NCBI RefSeq assembly: GCF_000350485.1
Contig: NZ_AORV01000018.1
Coordinates: 1-64,000 of the forward strand
Source of the DNA: Ruminiclostridium cellobioparum subsp. termitidis CT1112
GTDB lineage: Bacteria; Bacillota; Clostridia; Acetivibrionales; DSM-1351
Direction of reading: 5' to 3'
DNA: 64,000 nucleotides
The position numbers and the translations under genes are program-made. The notes below the pieces were generated by a model, which was not told the origin of the DNA, did not search any database, and saw nothing but the letters and a program-made list of their open reading frames with translations. Below are positions 1 to 8,042 of the stretch, piece after piece. The first letter of the stretch is position 1; each line of letters begins with the position of its first letter.

Positions 1-6
1 GGTATT

Positions 7-558
7 ATGAATAAACGAGAACGAATTAAAACAGCCTTTTTGTATGGTGCTTTCATTTGCTACATACTCTTGTTAATGAAAATATTGCTCTTATCAAGAA
101 TTTCGATTTTGGGGCTGTTTAATAATGAAAGGACTTTATTTAGGTCGATCAATCTCATTCCATTTTATAGTATAATGGAATATATATCTGGCAGCCCTGC
201 AATTACGAATGCACTTGCTTTTGCTAATGTGGCTGGCAATATCGTTATTTTTATTCCCCTTGGTATATACTTGCCTTTATTCAAAAATGATAAAAGAGCA
301 ATAACCAATCTGCTGTTTATATTGATAGTGAGTTTATTTGTTGAAATCACCCAGGGGCTTTTAGGCATCGGAGCATCAGACATTGATGATGTAATTCTAA
401 ATTGTTTGGGTGGATGGATTGGTATTTTAGGGTACAAGTTTTCATTATTTATATTGCGAGATGAGAAAATAGTGCACACTGCAATTACAATACTATCTGT
501 AATCATAGGATTACCTGTTACATTATATTTTTTATTCATAATTAAAATGAGATTCTGA
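7..558 (+). CDS. VanZ family membrane protein
   Basis: A 183-residue integral membrane protein with about five hydrophobic segments. The VanZ signature is visible: an early NLIPF motif, then NVAGNIVIFIPLG and, further on, EITQ followed by GASDIDDVILNCLGG. The last motif carries the paired acidic residues after a conserved EhxQ helix that typify the family. VanZ of enterococcal Tn1546 gives low-level teicoplanin resistance, but most clostridial homologues are of unknown function and are generally thought to act on the cell envelope. The gene starts six bases into the window, so its promoter and upstream neighbours are not visible. The next gene on the same strand follows after about 100 bp. 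The family call is firm; the cellular role is not. Confidence 0.87.
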   Translation: MNKRERIKTAFLYGAFICYILLLMKILLLSRISILGLFNNERTLFRSINLIPFYSIMEYISGSPAITNALAFANVAGNIVIFIPLGIYLPLFKNDKRAITNLLFILIVSLFVEITQGLLGIGASDIDDVILNCLGGWIGILGYKFSLFILRDEKIVHTAITILSVIIGLPVTLYFLFIIKMRF

Positions 559-659
559 ATATTTATTGTATATTCCAGAAGATACCCTGCAACCTGTAGG
601 GGATGTTTAAACCGGACAAACGTGTTGATAGCAATGATAAGAAGCAGAAAGGATACACC

Positions 660-1406
660 ATGATATTCAAAGAAACTCCGAATAAACAGATGCCCACAAT
701 AATTTTGCTACATGGGGGCGGACTATCCTCCTGGTCGTTAAACAGTATTGTAGAACAGCTGCAATCTGATTTCCATATCATTACGCCTATTATTGACGGT
801 CATGGAGAGGATGGTGATGAAGAATTCATATCCATTCAGGATTGCGCAAGGAAACTCATAGAATATATTGATACAAATTGCAATTCTCAGGTGTTTGCTA
901 TGGGTGGATTGTCAATTGGAGCACAGATTGTAACAGAGGTTCTATCTCAAAGGGAAAAAATTACAGATTATGCAATTATCGAAAGCGTATTGGTTTATCC
1001 GATCAGGGGAACGACAGCTTTGACTGTACCCGTATACAAGCTCTTTTACGGTCTGATTAAGAAAAAATGGTTTGCCGGAATGCAGGCAAAAACACTATGT
1101 GTCCCTCTGGATATGTTTGAACAGTATTATCAGGACAGTCTGAAAATATCAAGGCAATCGCTGATTAATATCACACTGAGCAATGGTAACTATAACTTAA
1201 ATGAATGTATTGCAGACACAAAAACAAAAGTCTTGATTATTGTAGGGGAGAATGAAGTCGGAATTATGAAAAAATCCGCTCGTCTATTGCATGATAAGAT
1301 ACCGGGAAGTGTACTTTATACTGCGCCTGGAATGAAACATGGTGAATTGAGTTTAAAGTACCCTTTAAAATATGTTGATTTATTAAAATCATTTTTTTGT
1401 AAATAA
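660..1406 (+). CDS. alpha/beta hydrolase
   Basis: A 248-residue alpha/beta-hydrolase-fold protein. Visible motifs are the oxyanion-hole HGGG near residue 18, an acidic HGEDGDEE stretch, the nucleophile elbow GLSIG (serine nucleophile) near residue 82, a late LIIVGENE strand that would carry the catalytic acid, and KHGE near the C-terminus for the catalytic histidine. An in-frame ATG lies 57 bp upstream, but the ATG at 660 is preferred because AGAAAGGA sits 7 bases before it. There is no signal peptide, so the protein is probably cytoplasmic. The substrate cannot be predicted; esterase or lipase-type acyl hydrolysis is the general expectation. It lies downstream of the VanZ gene in the same direction and may be cotranscribed with it. 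Confidence 0.8.
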   Translation: MIFKETPNKQMPTIILLHGGGLSSWSLNSIVEQLQSDFHIITPIIDGHGEDGDEEFISIQDCARKLIEYIDTNCNSQVFAMGGLSIGAQIVTEVLSQREKITDYAIIESVLVYPIRGTTALTVPVYKLFYGLIKKKWFAGMQAKTLCVPLDMFEQYYQDSLKISRQSLINITLSNGNYNLNECIADTKTKVLIIVGENEVGIMKKSARLLHDKIPGSVLYTAPGMKHGELSLKYPLKYVDLLKSFFCK

Positions 1407-1509
1407 GAAGATTACAAATGTTTATGATGCTTAGAAAGATTCTGTGGCTCTACCGGAGAAATCCTATGAAAAAGCTGTTTTGTACATTATTCATGTTGAT
1501 GACTTTTTA

Positions 1510-1538
1510 GATTAGTTTTAGATTAGTAATGTTATAAT
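1510..1538 (+). promoter_or_regulatory. GATTAG-N5-GATTAG box with TATAAT -10
   Basis: Two GATTAG hexamers at 1510-1515 and 1521-1526 are exactly 11 bp apart. They are followed by TATAAT at 1533-1538, so the second hexamer sits roughly where a -35 element would be. This is the geometry of an OmpR-class response-regulator site. The same repeat occurs at 9057-9073 and 15712-15750. It points downstream toward a decayed region and then the XRE gene at 2127. Binding is inferred from spacing and recurrence only. Confidence 0.5.
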
Positions 1539-1719
1539 CCAGATAAACATTTGTCGGATAATGTAAAGAGCAGAAAATTTATATTAGGTTAAATAGACCG
1601 GATCTGAAAGAATATATATTAAATATATCAGCAGAATTTGAGAAACTAGAAAATAATAAAGGAACAAATAATATAGAAGGAGCACTACAAATGGAAATGT
1701 GCACTTTTTCTAAACCAAT

Positions 1720-1899
1720 ATGGCATTACGGACTTGGGTGTTAAGTCCTGTGAAAAATGAGATTGAATTGCTGGATATTTGCATTAATAGACCGCATACA
1801 AAATGCGAAAAAATGTATCTGGAAATGATGGAATTTGCATTAGGTAAGATGACTTATGAGAAGTTTGTGGAGAAATCAGGAACAATGTGGAGTGATTGA
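1720..1899 (+). pseudogene. short ORF, probably a gene remnant
   Basis: A 59-codon open frame (begins MALRTWVL, ends SGTMWSD) lies in the 720-bp stretch 1407-2126, which has no complete gene. It has no convincing ribosome site. The composition is coding-like (ELLDIC, EKMYLEMMEFALGKMTYEKFVEKSG), but I recognise no family. Other short frames around 1430-1510 and 1600-1740 are interrupted by stops. The stretch looks like decayed genes rather than a regulatory desert. Confidence 0.3.
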
Positions 1900-2126
1900 A
1901 CTGATAGACAAATACCAATTTTTATAGGTGATTAGCTCGTAACTTTTTAATATAATGAATTTTATTAAAAATAACAATAAATCAGAATTTGCCGCTGTGT
2001 TTATATATTGAATTTCCACGGTTTTGGGCAATGTAAAGTCAAGTTGCGTAATTGTAAAGTTGATGTGGTGGCATCAGAATGAGTTTTCTACTACAATGAA
2101 ATCATCAAATCAAAGGAGGATTTCAT

Positions 2127-2768
2127 ATGAAATTAGCAGATAAAATATTAAATATTAGAAAGACGTATGGAATGTCACAGGATGATTTGGCTGAGAAGCT
2201 GAATGTTTCCAGACAGGCAATTTCTCGTTGGGAAATGGGGACAGCACAGCCTGACACACCTAATGTGTTGCAGTTAAGCAAGCTCTTTGGTGTTACAACT
2301 GATTACCTGTTGAATGATGATTATGAAAGTGACCGTGATGTGCCGGTTGTGAAAGAAACCGAAATCACAACAAAGGCCGAAGCCAGTCGACAATCAGCAT
2401 TTATTCTTCTAACGGGTCTAAATGTTATGATTTTATTTCATCAGTTGATTGCTTGCTTTGTCCTTCAAAATGCCATTTTCTCTTTAGCTGGAACGATGCT
2501 TAGTATCGCTGCAGTTGTCGGCTTTGAATTTGGATATAGATATCGTAAAATTGCACCTGAGCCGGAGAGTGCAAAGAAATACTACTACAAATTCTACGTT
2601 ATAGCCTTTTGGCTTGCAGCATATTTTCCTATTAGACTACTGGCGAATGTAGCAATGATGCTGTATCCTCGTTCATACTCTGGTCTCGTATTTGAGATTA
2701 TTGTGGTGTTGGTATATTTGTTAGTCTCAATTCTTGCTACGCAGTTGATTAAGAAAAAAGCAAAGTAA
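2127..2768 (+). CDS. XRE-family HTH regulator with membrane C-terminus
   Basis: A 213-residue protein. Residues 1-65 form a Cro/C1-type helix-turn-helix (IRKTYGMSQDDLAEKLNVSRQAISRWE), followed by a short charged linker (DDYESDRDVPVVKETE). About four hydrophobic segments follow between residues 88 and 210, and the protein ends in a basic KKKAK tail. AAAGGAGG stands just before the ATG at 2127, so the start is secure. Proteins of this layout (HTH plus integral-membrane tail) are common in Firmicutes and are thought to sense envelope or membrane state directly, though targets are rarely known. The gene is followed by the left repeat of the accessory island and may mark its chromosomal border. 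Confidence 0.83.
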   Translation: MKLADKILNIRKTYGMSQDDLAEKLNVSRQAISRWEMGTAQPDTPNVLQLSKLFGVTTDYLLNDDYESDRDVPVVKETEITTKAEASRQSAFILLTGLNVMILFHQLIACFVLQNAIFSLAGTMLSIAAVVGFEFGYRYRKIAPEPESAKKYYYKFYVIAFWLAAYFPIRLLANVAMMLYPRSYSGLVFEIIVVLVYLLVSILATQLIKKKAK

Positions 2769-2892
2769 AAGCCAACGTGCAAAATCCAATTTGCAGCAGA
2801 GGTGTAATTGTTGATTTACAATCTTCATTTGATCAAAAACACTTAAAATGCCTATTAATATCCTTATCCGAAGTTCAAATACATCTAATAAA

Positions 2893-2931
2893 CATAATAT
2901 GTATACAAGTAGTATTTTACCAAAATTTAAT
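2893..2931. repeat. left copy of 39-bp direct repeat
   Basis: This segment matches 6663-6701 in the same orientation with two mismatches over 39 positions. The shared core is TATACAAGTAGTATTTTACC. The two copies bound 3.7 kb that contains a recombinase remnant and two unusual genes. The repeat could be an attachment-site pair, a target duplication, or a duplicated promoter region, since the right copy sits just upstream of the DUF4238 gene. Confidence 0.75.
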
Positions 2932-2969
2932 TATGAACTTAAAGCCGTTGGATGCTATGTACCTCCCCT

Positions 2970-3003
2970 CCAATTACGCGAAATTATTATTTCGCGTAAT
3001 TGG
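2970..3003. repeat. perfect 15-bp inverted repeat (hairpin)
   Basis: CCAATTACGCGAAAT at 2970-2984 is exactly complementary to 2989-3003, with a 4-base TATT loop. No T-tract follows on either strand, so it is unlikely to be an intrinsic terminator. It lies about 40 bp inside the left direct repeat. A recombination site, element end, or protein-binding palindrome are the options. I see no gene in 2769-3178. Confidence 0.7.
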
Positions 3004-3084
3004 GTAGGCCTGACTGTCGGGGGGTATCTGAATAAAAAATGTTATAGATTATCCCTTATCGCAGTAAATTAGCATAGTATCATA

Positions 3085-3122
3085 TTTTCTATAACTATTA
3101 AAAATTGAAAAGTTATAGAAAA
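3085..3122. repeat. 12-bp inverted repeat with TTCTATAA core
   Basis: TTTTCTATAACT (3085-3096) is exactly complementary to 3111-3122 across a 14-base AT-only spacer. A second palindrome with the same TTCTATAA/TTATAGAA core occurs at 6813-6836, just outside the right direct repeat, so related palindromes stand at both edges of the island. It could be an operator or an element subterminal site. Confidence 0.55.
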
Positions 3123-3178
3123 AGCATAAATATTCGTAATTAGTCTACTTATACGTATAAAGATGTAACTACTTACCA

Positions 3179-3590
3179 CTATAATTGCATCTTTTTGCTT
3201 GCTCTCAATAGCGTGATTCTACTAATACCAGTAATGTTAGCTATTTCTTGAAATGTGTATTGATCTCGAAGTTTCAAGGCTTCACTTAACTGCTTTTTAG
3301 TGTATTTTACGGGTTTTCCGGAAGGAATTGTATTATCTAATTGATGGTTTGTCTTAGAAATTAAATGTCCAATACAGATTTTTTCATACTTGGTATCTTC
3401 TTCAAACACTTTTAATGCATTAATCCAGTTTTCGTTTGATATTATGTTAGTCTTCGGTATTATTTCACCTAAATCAAGTACTTTTAAATTAATCTGAAAC
3501 TTCATTCTGATAAATATTTGTAATTCCTTGATTTTTTAGGAATTCAAGCTGTCTATTCTTGCTAATATCTCTTTCTGGTGAACAATTCTC
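3179..3590 (-). pseudogene. decayed serine-recombinase-like remnant
   Basis: The intact part is a 108-codon frame at 3179-3505. Its C-terminus (GKPVKYTKKQLSEALKLRD, then FQEIANITGISRITLLRA) resembles the small HTH at the end of resolvase/invertase-family serine recombinases. Immediately upstream, in a different frame at about 3507-3580, the DNA reads RQLEFLKNQGITNIYQ, which resembles the N-terminal part of such proteins and then stops. No catalytic serine motif can be assembled, so the gene is probably broken. It sits inside the direct-repeat-bounded island. An independent small HTH protein is the alternative. Confidence 0.45.
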
Positions 3591-3599
3591 TATAATACA

Positions 3600-3855
3600 A
3601 CGGCAATTATATCCCAACCATTGCTGCTAATGACGATGCTTAATCATAGACCATATCATCCTTTCCCTTGCCCCCGCCTACTATGGATACTAAGCAGCGG
3701 TTGGGCTTTTCCTCCTGCAACCCACCCCAAGGTTACCCCTGACGCAGTTTCGGATGGGAATATTCCTACTACTGGAACATCAGACGCTTGTCTGCACTAA
3801 CCTTTCAAGAAGAAGCCGCTTCTTGTCGCACTCCCATTATTATCCTAATGGGAAA
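3600..3855 (-). ncRNA. candidate structured RNA, possibly mobile-element RNA
   Basis: This GC-richer block inside AT-rich DNA has no sensible protein frame but strong pairing. Three helices are visible: CCCATTA/TAATGGG (3833-3839 with 3846-3852), CAAGAAG/CTTCTTG (3806-3812 with 3819-3825) and CAGAC/GTCTG (3781-3785 with 3790-3794). A long-range helix pairs CCCAACC and GCTGC (3613-3619, 3623-3627) with 3694-3705. Orientation is assigned minus because the recombinase remnant follows on that strand. The organisation suggests a large structured RNA of the kind found with transposon-encoded nucleases (HEARO/omegaRNA-like) or a decayed group I intron. I cannot confirm either family by eye. Confidence 0.45.
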
Positions 3856-3925
3856 CTGGTAATTCCTACACTTGTTTTCTTTCATTCAATCTTCTTTAAA
3901 TGATTGATTCAATATCAGTAATACT

Positions 3926-5209
3926 CTATTCACCATACTTAATCTCCATGGGTTTTGCAGAGTTAATAATTATCTCTTCTGCAATAGCACGTATCAAAGG
4001 TATTTCTTTTGAAAGATCTTTATCGTGCTTAAAAGGTTCATATCGTAATTTTTCTCCTTCCTTACTATGAACAATGGCATTTCTGACAGAATAAACCCTA
4101 TTGCGAATAGCTACGTAAATCACATCCGATATATCATCGAAATTGATTATCTTTCCTTCATCCGCAAATAAGACATTATTATTTTTATAGTAATCAATTG
4201 CCGATGAATCAATTGCATGGATAGCATTTTTCAAGACTTCAACATTAGGGATAAACTTTTTCAAACAAAGTAGCAAGCCTGTCTTTTCATCCCAAACACC
4301 ATCTTCTCTTTGATCTCTCATCTTCTTTTTTATTTTATTATAAAACAATCTAATATCTTCTTTTTTATAAGGCGAAAACGATGGACGAGTTATAAAACTC
4401 TCTATTTCCTGAAACGCCTCTTGTTCAGCAATTGTTTGGAAAAAGAACTCTGCAACATGATAGAATGCCAAGTACTGGGTAAATGGGATATCAGTTGAGG
4501 CGCCTTGATAGTAATACTTGACTAATTCTGCGTTATATGATTTATATGGGAAAAGTTGACCTCCTCGTCGTACACTACGTCTCATAGGTTGTCGATTTTC
4601 AGATAAATCTACGACAGAAAATACTATATTTCTGTTATATGATATATTGAACAAGTATGACTGAAGCATTCTTTTGAATTCAGATAATGAACATTCTACT
4701 GGTGCAGCTATTTTTGCGGTCATAATTCTAAACAAATCGCTTAGCTCCTCGAGAGACTTAAATATACCATCTCGCATCATAGTACGATACAATGGCGGTA
4801 AATCCAAATTGATATCAGAGTGTGATGATGAAAAACACATTAAAGCAATTATGTATTGAGAGCTTGCCTTGGTAATAAGAAGTTCGTAATTATGTTCTGA
4901 GACCAAAAATTGGTCTCGATCAAAAAATCTATATGAGGGTATTTTCATACGATCTTGTGCTTTAATTGCCACTTCAAAACCCACTTTTTTATACAATATA
5001 TAGTCATTAAAAGTGGTTCCATTAGTAACATCATCGACAACAGCCTGTATTTCTGTAAGAGGTATTTCTCCTAATAGTTCGTTTTGACCTTGAGCAAATC
5101 CGCCATCCATTGCAAATCTTGAGATTAACAATTTATTCTCATTCACTATGACCTGTATGTTATGAAAAGCATTTTGTAATCCTCTAATAAAATTCTCTGT
5201 AGTAAACAT
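3926..5209 (-). CDS. unknown protein with C-terminal HEPN-like RNAIVH motif
   Basis: A 427-residue protein of no family I recognise. The last quarter reads VYSVRNAIVHSKEGEK, with Arg376 and His381 in the R-x4-H spacing of HEPN ribonucleases, as in ApeA-like and other Abi proteins. The N-terminal 270 residues are mixed alpha/beta with aromatic patches (YRFFDRDQF, KYYYQGAS) and no signal or membrane segment. A GGAGAA ribosome site lies just upstream of the ATG. It shares orientation and a similar upstream element (CTTCCCATTAT) with the DUF4238 gene 250 bp upstream, so the two may work together. The island context supports a phage-defence or toxin role, but that is inference; RxxxxH can occur by chance. 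Confidence 0.6.
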   Translation of the reverse strand: MFTTENFIRGLQNAFHNIQVIVNENKLLISRFAMDGGFAQGQNELLGEIPLTEIQAVVDDVTNGTTFNDYILYKKVGFEVAIKAQDRMKIPSYRFFDRDQFLVSEHNYELLITKASSQYIIALMCFSSSHSDINLDLPPLYRTMMRDGIFKSLEELSDLFRIMTAKIAAPVECSLSEFKRMLQSYLFNISYNRNIVFSVVDLSENRQPMRRSVRRGGQLFPYKSYNAELVKYYYQGASTDIPFTQYLAFYHVAEFFFQTIAEQEAFQEIESFITRPSFSPYKKEDIRLFYNKIKKKMRDQREDGVWDEKTGLLLCLKKFIPNVEVLKNAIHAIDSSAIDYYKNNNVLFADEGKIINFDDISDVIYVAIRNRVYSVRNAIVHSKEGEKLRYEPFKHDKDLSKEIPLIRAIAEEIIINSAKPMEIKYGE

Positions 5210-5458
5210 TAATATTCTCCTTTTTTAAAAAAGCCTATTTACCTTCCCATTATTGCTAAAACATTCAGCTACGCGAACATCCGATTTTTAGCCAGACTAG
5301 AATGTATATCTAAACTTTTATAGCATCTTTTTTCTTAATTTTATTAATTGCATCCTGTAACTTATATCTCTTGTTTATAGAAATTGTAACACCAAAATGG
5401 AAATAATGATTTAAATAGCCCAGCAACTGTTTATTAGCCTTATAGATACCAAACTTAA

Positions 5459-6613
5459 TTATATGCCTGAGTACTCATAAATAGGCATTTCAATTACAGT
5501 ATCAACGGAGACAGTATCTTTTGCTTTATCGATTTGAGCAAAAGGAAACTGTTGTTTAGCAGCAAATGGTGCAATTATTTTCATGGCAATACATAGAGCA
5601 TCCGAACAACAATTTTTATATTTTTTAGAACTCTTACAAGGGCAGCTATCATTTCTTCCAATATTTTTGTATCTATCCCATTCATAAGGAGCAATTTCTG
5701 TTATTAACTTCCACGCCTTTTTATCCCTTATGAAAAAGAATACTTCTTTTTTTAAAGTTGTTCCCATATGTATCCCGTTTCCACCTGCCATTGTGGCAGA
5801 AGGAGATTTATACTCAAATTTAATTAAAATACGTTGTAAAGAATCTTGGCGATAACTTATACATTTAGTATATGAGTTATTAATTATAGCTTCGTTTATC
5901 TCATCAACTTGGAATTGGTTTAGAATATTTACTTTATTACTTAATATGTACTTTGGGGTAAAACCATTTGAAAACACAGCATAATACTTCCCAGACAATG
6001 GAATTAAAAGCATCATATCCCGTAGACCTATATGTCTATTACTTATATTAAAAAATCTATTTTTAATCCCTAGAGCCACTGATGCAAGATATTGGTCACT
6101 TAGTATGAACTCATTATTTTCACTTTTAATTACTGAAAAGTTATAGTAATTAATGACTGTCTTGCTTAATTCACGTATGTAAGGAGAATTCATAACTTTT
6201 TTCAACATTACAAAAACTCTATCTGCTTTAATTTTTCTTTCAAATTCAAATTCGGTAAGTAAAGCGCCGCTTCTATAATAAAATATTATAAACTCACGCA
6301 TATATTGCGATAATGCCTTTTTTACTTCTGAAAATGGGCATTCGCCAATTTCATGTTTTTCGATGGTATCAATTATTCTTTGAACAGCATCGCCAATATA
6401 ACTCTCAATTTTATGAAAATACTTTTCAACTATATTTCTTTCCAACGCTGGATGCTCATAAGTAAATCTTTCAACCATTGAGTTTTTATAATTTGTTGAA
6501 TATACTTTGCCTGATTCTACAAGTGCCTCAAATACTTGATCTTTTGAATTAGCAAAGAATTTTAATAAACACTGTGCAATATAATGTTGATTTTTTACAT
6601 ACTGTTCTGCCAT
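5459..6613 (-). CDS. DUF4238 protein with C-terminal SEC-C zinc motif
   Basis: A 384-residue cytoplasmic protein. It begins with YVKNQHYIAQCLLKFF, the hallmark opening of DUF4238 proteins (N-H-Y-hPxxhLxxF), and continues with the family's helical body to about residue 290. Residues 319-336 (GRNDSCPCKSSKKYKNCC) form a SEC-C motif that would bind zinc through Cys-x-Cys and Cys-Cys/His ligands. The molecular function of DUF4238 is unknown to me; such genes are frequent in accessory islands. The gene starts 50 bp from the right 39-bp repeat, and its upstream CTTCCCATTAT element is echoed before the HEPN-like gene. The 250-bp gap to that gene has no other frame. Confidence 0.75.
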   Translation of the reverse strand: MAEQYVKNQHYIAQCLLKFFANSKDQVFEALVESGKVYSTNYKNSMVERFTYEHPALERNIVEKYFHKIESYIGDAVQRIIDTIEKHEIGECPFSEVKKALSQYMREFIIFYYRSGALLTEFEFERKIKADRVFVMLKKVMNSPYIRELSKTVINYYNFSVIKSENNEFILSDQYLASVALGIKNRFFNISNRHIGLRDMMLLIPLSGKYYAVFSNGFTPKYILSNKVNILNQFQVDEINEAIINNSYTKCISYRQDSLQRILIKFEYKSPSATMAGGNGIHMGTTLKKEVFFFIRDKKAWKLITEIAPYEWDRYKNIGRNDSCPCKSSKKYKNCCSDALCIAMKIIAPFAAKQQFPFAQIDKAKDTVSVDTVIEMPIYEYSGI

Positions 6614-6662
6614 AATAAATTATGCTCCTCGATTATCCATTAACCAAACTTCCCATTATAGC

Positions 6663-6701
6663 CATAATATTTATACAAGTAGTATTTTACCATAATTTAA
6701 T
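6663..6701. repeat. right copy of 39-bp direct repeat
   Basis: The partner of 2893-2931, in the same orientation with two mismatches. It lies 50 bp upstream of the DUF4238 start codon. Recombination between the copies would excise about 3.77 kb. The remainder of 6614-7084 holds no gene, only the hairpin at 6755-6777 and the palindrome at 6813-6836. Confidence 0.75.
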
Positions 6702-6754
6702 ATAAATTGTTAAAAATTCAAACAAATATAGAAAATTATATATAAATTAAAAAA

Positions 6755-6777
6755 AGCCGCAAATGCGACTTTTTTTA
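6755..6777 (-). terminator. intrinsic terminator
   Basis: Read on the minus strand, AGTCGC and GCGGCT pair around an ATTT loop (one G-U pair) and are followed by a run of T. It lies some 300 bp beyond the uppP stop codon and before the DUF4238 gene. It would isolate the island from uppP transcription. Confidence 0.6.
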
Positions 6778-6812
6778 TAATTATACATTTTTTATAAATC
6801 AACTTTATCTAA

Positions 6813-6836
6813 TATTCTATAACATTATAGAATATC
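6813..6836. promoter_or_regulatory. 11-bp palindrome with TTCTATAA core
   Basis: ATATTCTATAA (6813-6823) is exactly complementary to 6826-6836 with a 2-base spacer. It has the same core as the inverted repeat at 3085-3122 on the other edge of the island. The function is unknown; an operator or recombinase-binding site is plausible. Confidence 0.45.
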
Positions 6837-7084
6837 TATAATACAAATAAGTACTGACTTTGGAGGTATAATGAATACCAAAAATAATTTTCTATAATTT
6901 CATTCAGATATAAAATATAGTATCTTAATAAATGTCCATTGACACTATCATATATGGAGACATTATTGTCTCTTTGTACTATTTTCTGCTTTATTATATA
7001 ATCACTGGGATTCATTTACTTATAAAAAACTTAATGACAGCACCTCCACAAGATAAGCTTTCTACTGCGCTAAAAGTTCCAAAA

Positions 7085-7867
7085 TTAATACGAAAATGAA
7101 ATAGCAATAACCATAGCTCCAAGGATAAATCTATAGACTGTGAATATTCCAAGCCCTTTATTCTTTAGATACTCAAGCAGGAACTTAATGCCTATGATGC
7201 CAACTACTGCTGCTGTTATCATGGCAGTAAAAAATGGCACCTTGTCAATAGATGTATGAATTAGATCCTTTGCATGATATAAACCATCTCCCAGAATAAT
7301 CGGAGTTGACATTAAAAACGTGAATCTGGCAATACTCTCTCTGGTCATACCTAATGCACGTCCGACAGTCATAGTGATACCAGAACGGGATACTCCAGGA
7401 ATTATTGCAAAAACCTGTGAAAGGCCTATAAGTAAGCTTCGTTTAGTACCTGTCTCTTTAATATCAATTACTTTTTTCCCATATTTATCTGCGACATATA
7501 ACAGGATACCCATGATAATCAGCATAATACCGATCAATGCCGCATTCCTGAACATCTCCATATATTTGTCCAGCAAAACACCGAATAAAGCACCCGGAAT
7601 TGTTGCCAGCACCAAAAGCCAGAACAGCTTTCCATCCTGCGTTTTAGGCTTTGTAAAACCTGCACCGATTAAATTCAGCCAATCTTTAAAGAAATATAAA
7701 ATAACGGCCGCTGCAGTTCCCAGATGTAATGCCACATCAAATGCAACACCAGGATCTTGCCATCCAAATAGCCATGGTGCTAATATTAAATGCGCGGTAC
7801 TTGATATAGGTAAAAATTCTGCGATTCCCTGCAAAATTCCGTAAATAACTGCTTGAAATATGTTCAT
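7085..7867 (-). CDS. uppP: undecaprenyl-diphosphatase UppP (BacA)
   Basis: A 260-residue polytopic membrane phosphatase that dephosphorylates undecaprenyl diphosphate to recycle the carrier lipid for peptidoglycan and wall polymers. Both family signatures are present: GILQGIAEFLPISSTAHL near residue 10, with the catalytic glutamate and S-S-T motif, and PGVSRSGITMTVGRALG near residue 157, with the catalytic arginine. About eight hydrophobic segments follow the expected layout, and the length is typical. TAAGGAGG lies just upstream of the ATG. The product confers bacitracin tolerance when abundant. Nearby PAP2, COG4705 and two-component genes fit an envelope-stress neighbourhood, though no shared operator is visible before this gene. 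Confidence 0.95.
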   Translation of the reverse strand: MNIFQAVIYGILQGIAEFLPISSTAHLILAPWLFGWQDPGVAFDVALHLGTAAAVILYFFKDWLNLIGAGFTKPKTQDGKLFWLLVLATIPGALFGVLLDKYMEMFRNAALIGIMLIIMGILLYVADKYGKKVIDIKETGTKRSLLIGLSQVFAIIPGVSRSGITMTVGRALGMTRESIARFTFLMSTPIILGDGLYHAKDLIHTSIDKVPFFTAMITAAVVGIIGIKFLLEYLKNKGLGIFTVYRFILGAMVIAISFSY

Positions 7868-8042
7868 TAACCAACCTCCTTACGGGTTTATGAGTATTTT
7901 TCCATATAAGATTTATAAGGGTTACTTAAAACTTAATTTTTATTAGTATTCATCCAGTTCTCTGGGAAATTTCTACAAAATTATTCATCGACAGCAGCAA
8001 ATTTATTTTCTTTTCCCGAAGCCTGAATTTCGGTCGCATGAT

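Noticed and set aside
2777-3072. Two overlapping short open frames on the plus strand after the XRE gene
   Set aside because: They span the direct repeat and the hairpin, have no ribosome site, no family resemblance and poor codon character; they are chance frames.
3600-3855. Retron or tRNA-like gene
   Set aside because: No reverse transcriptase is nearby, no msr/msd branch structure or tRNA T-loop motif is visible; I report only a candidate structured RNA.
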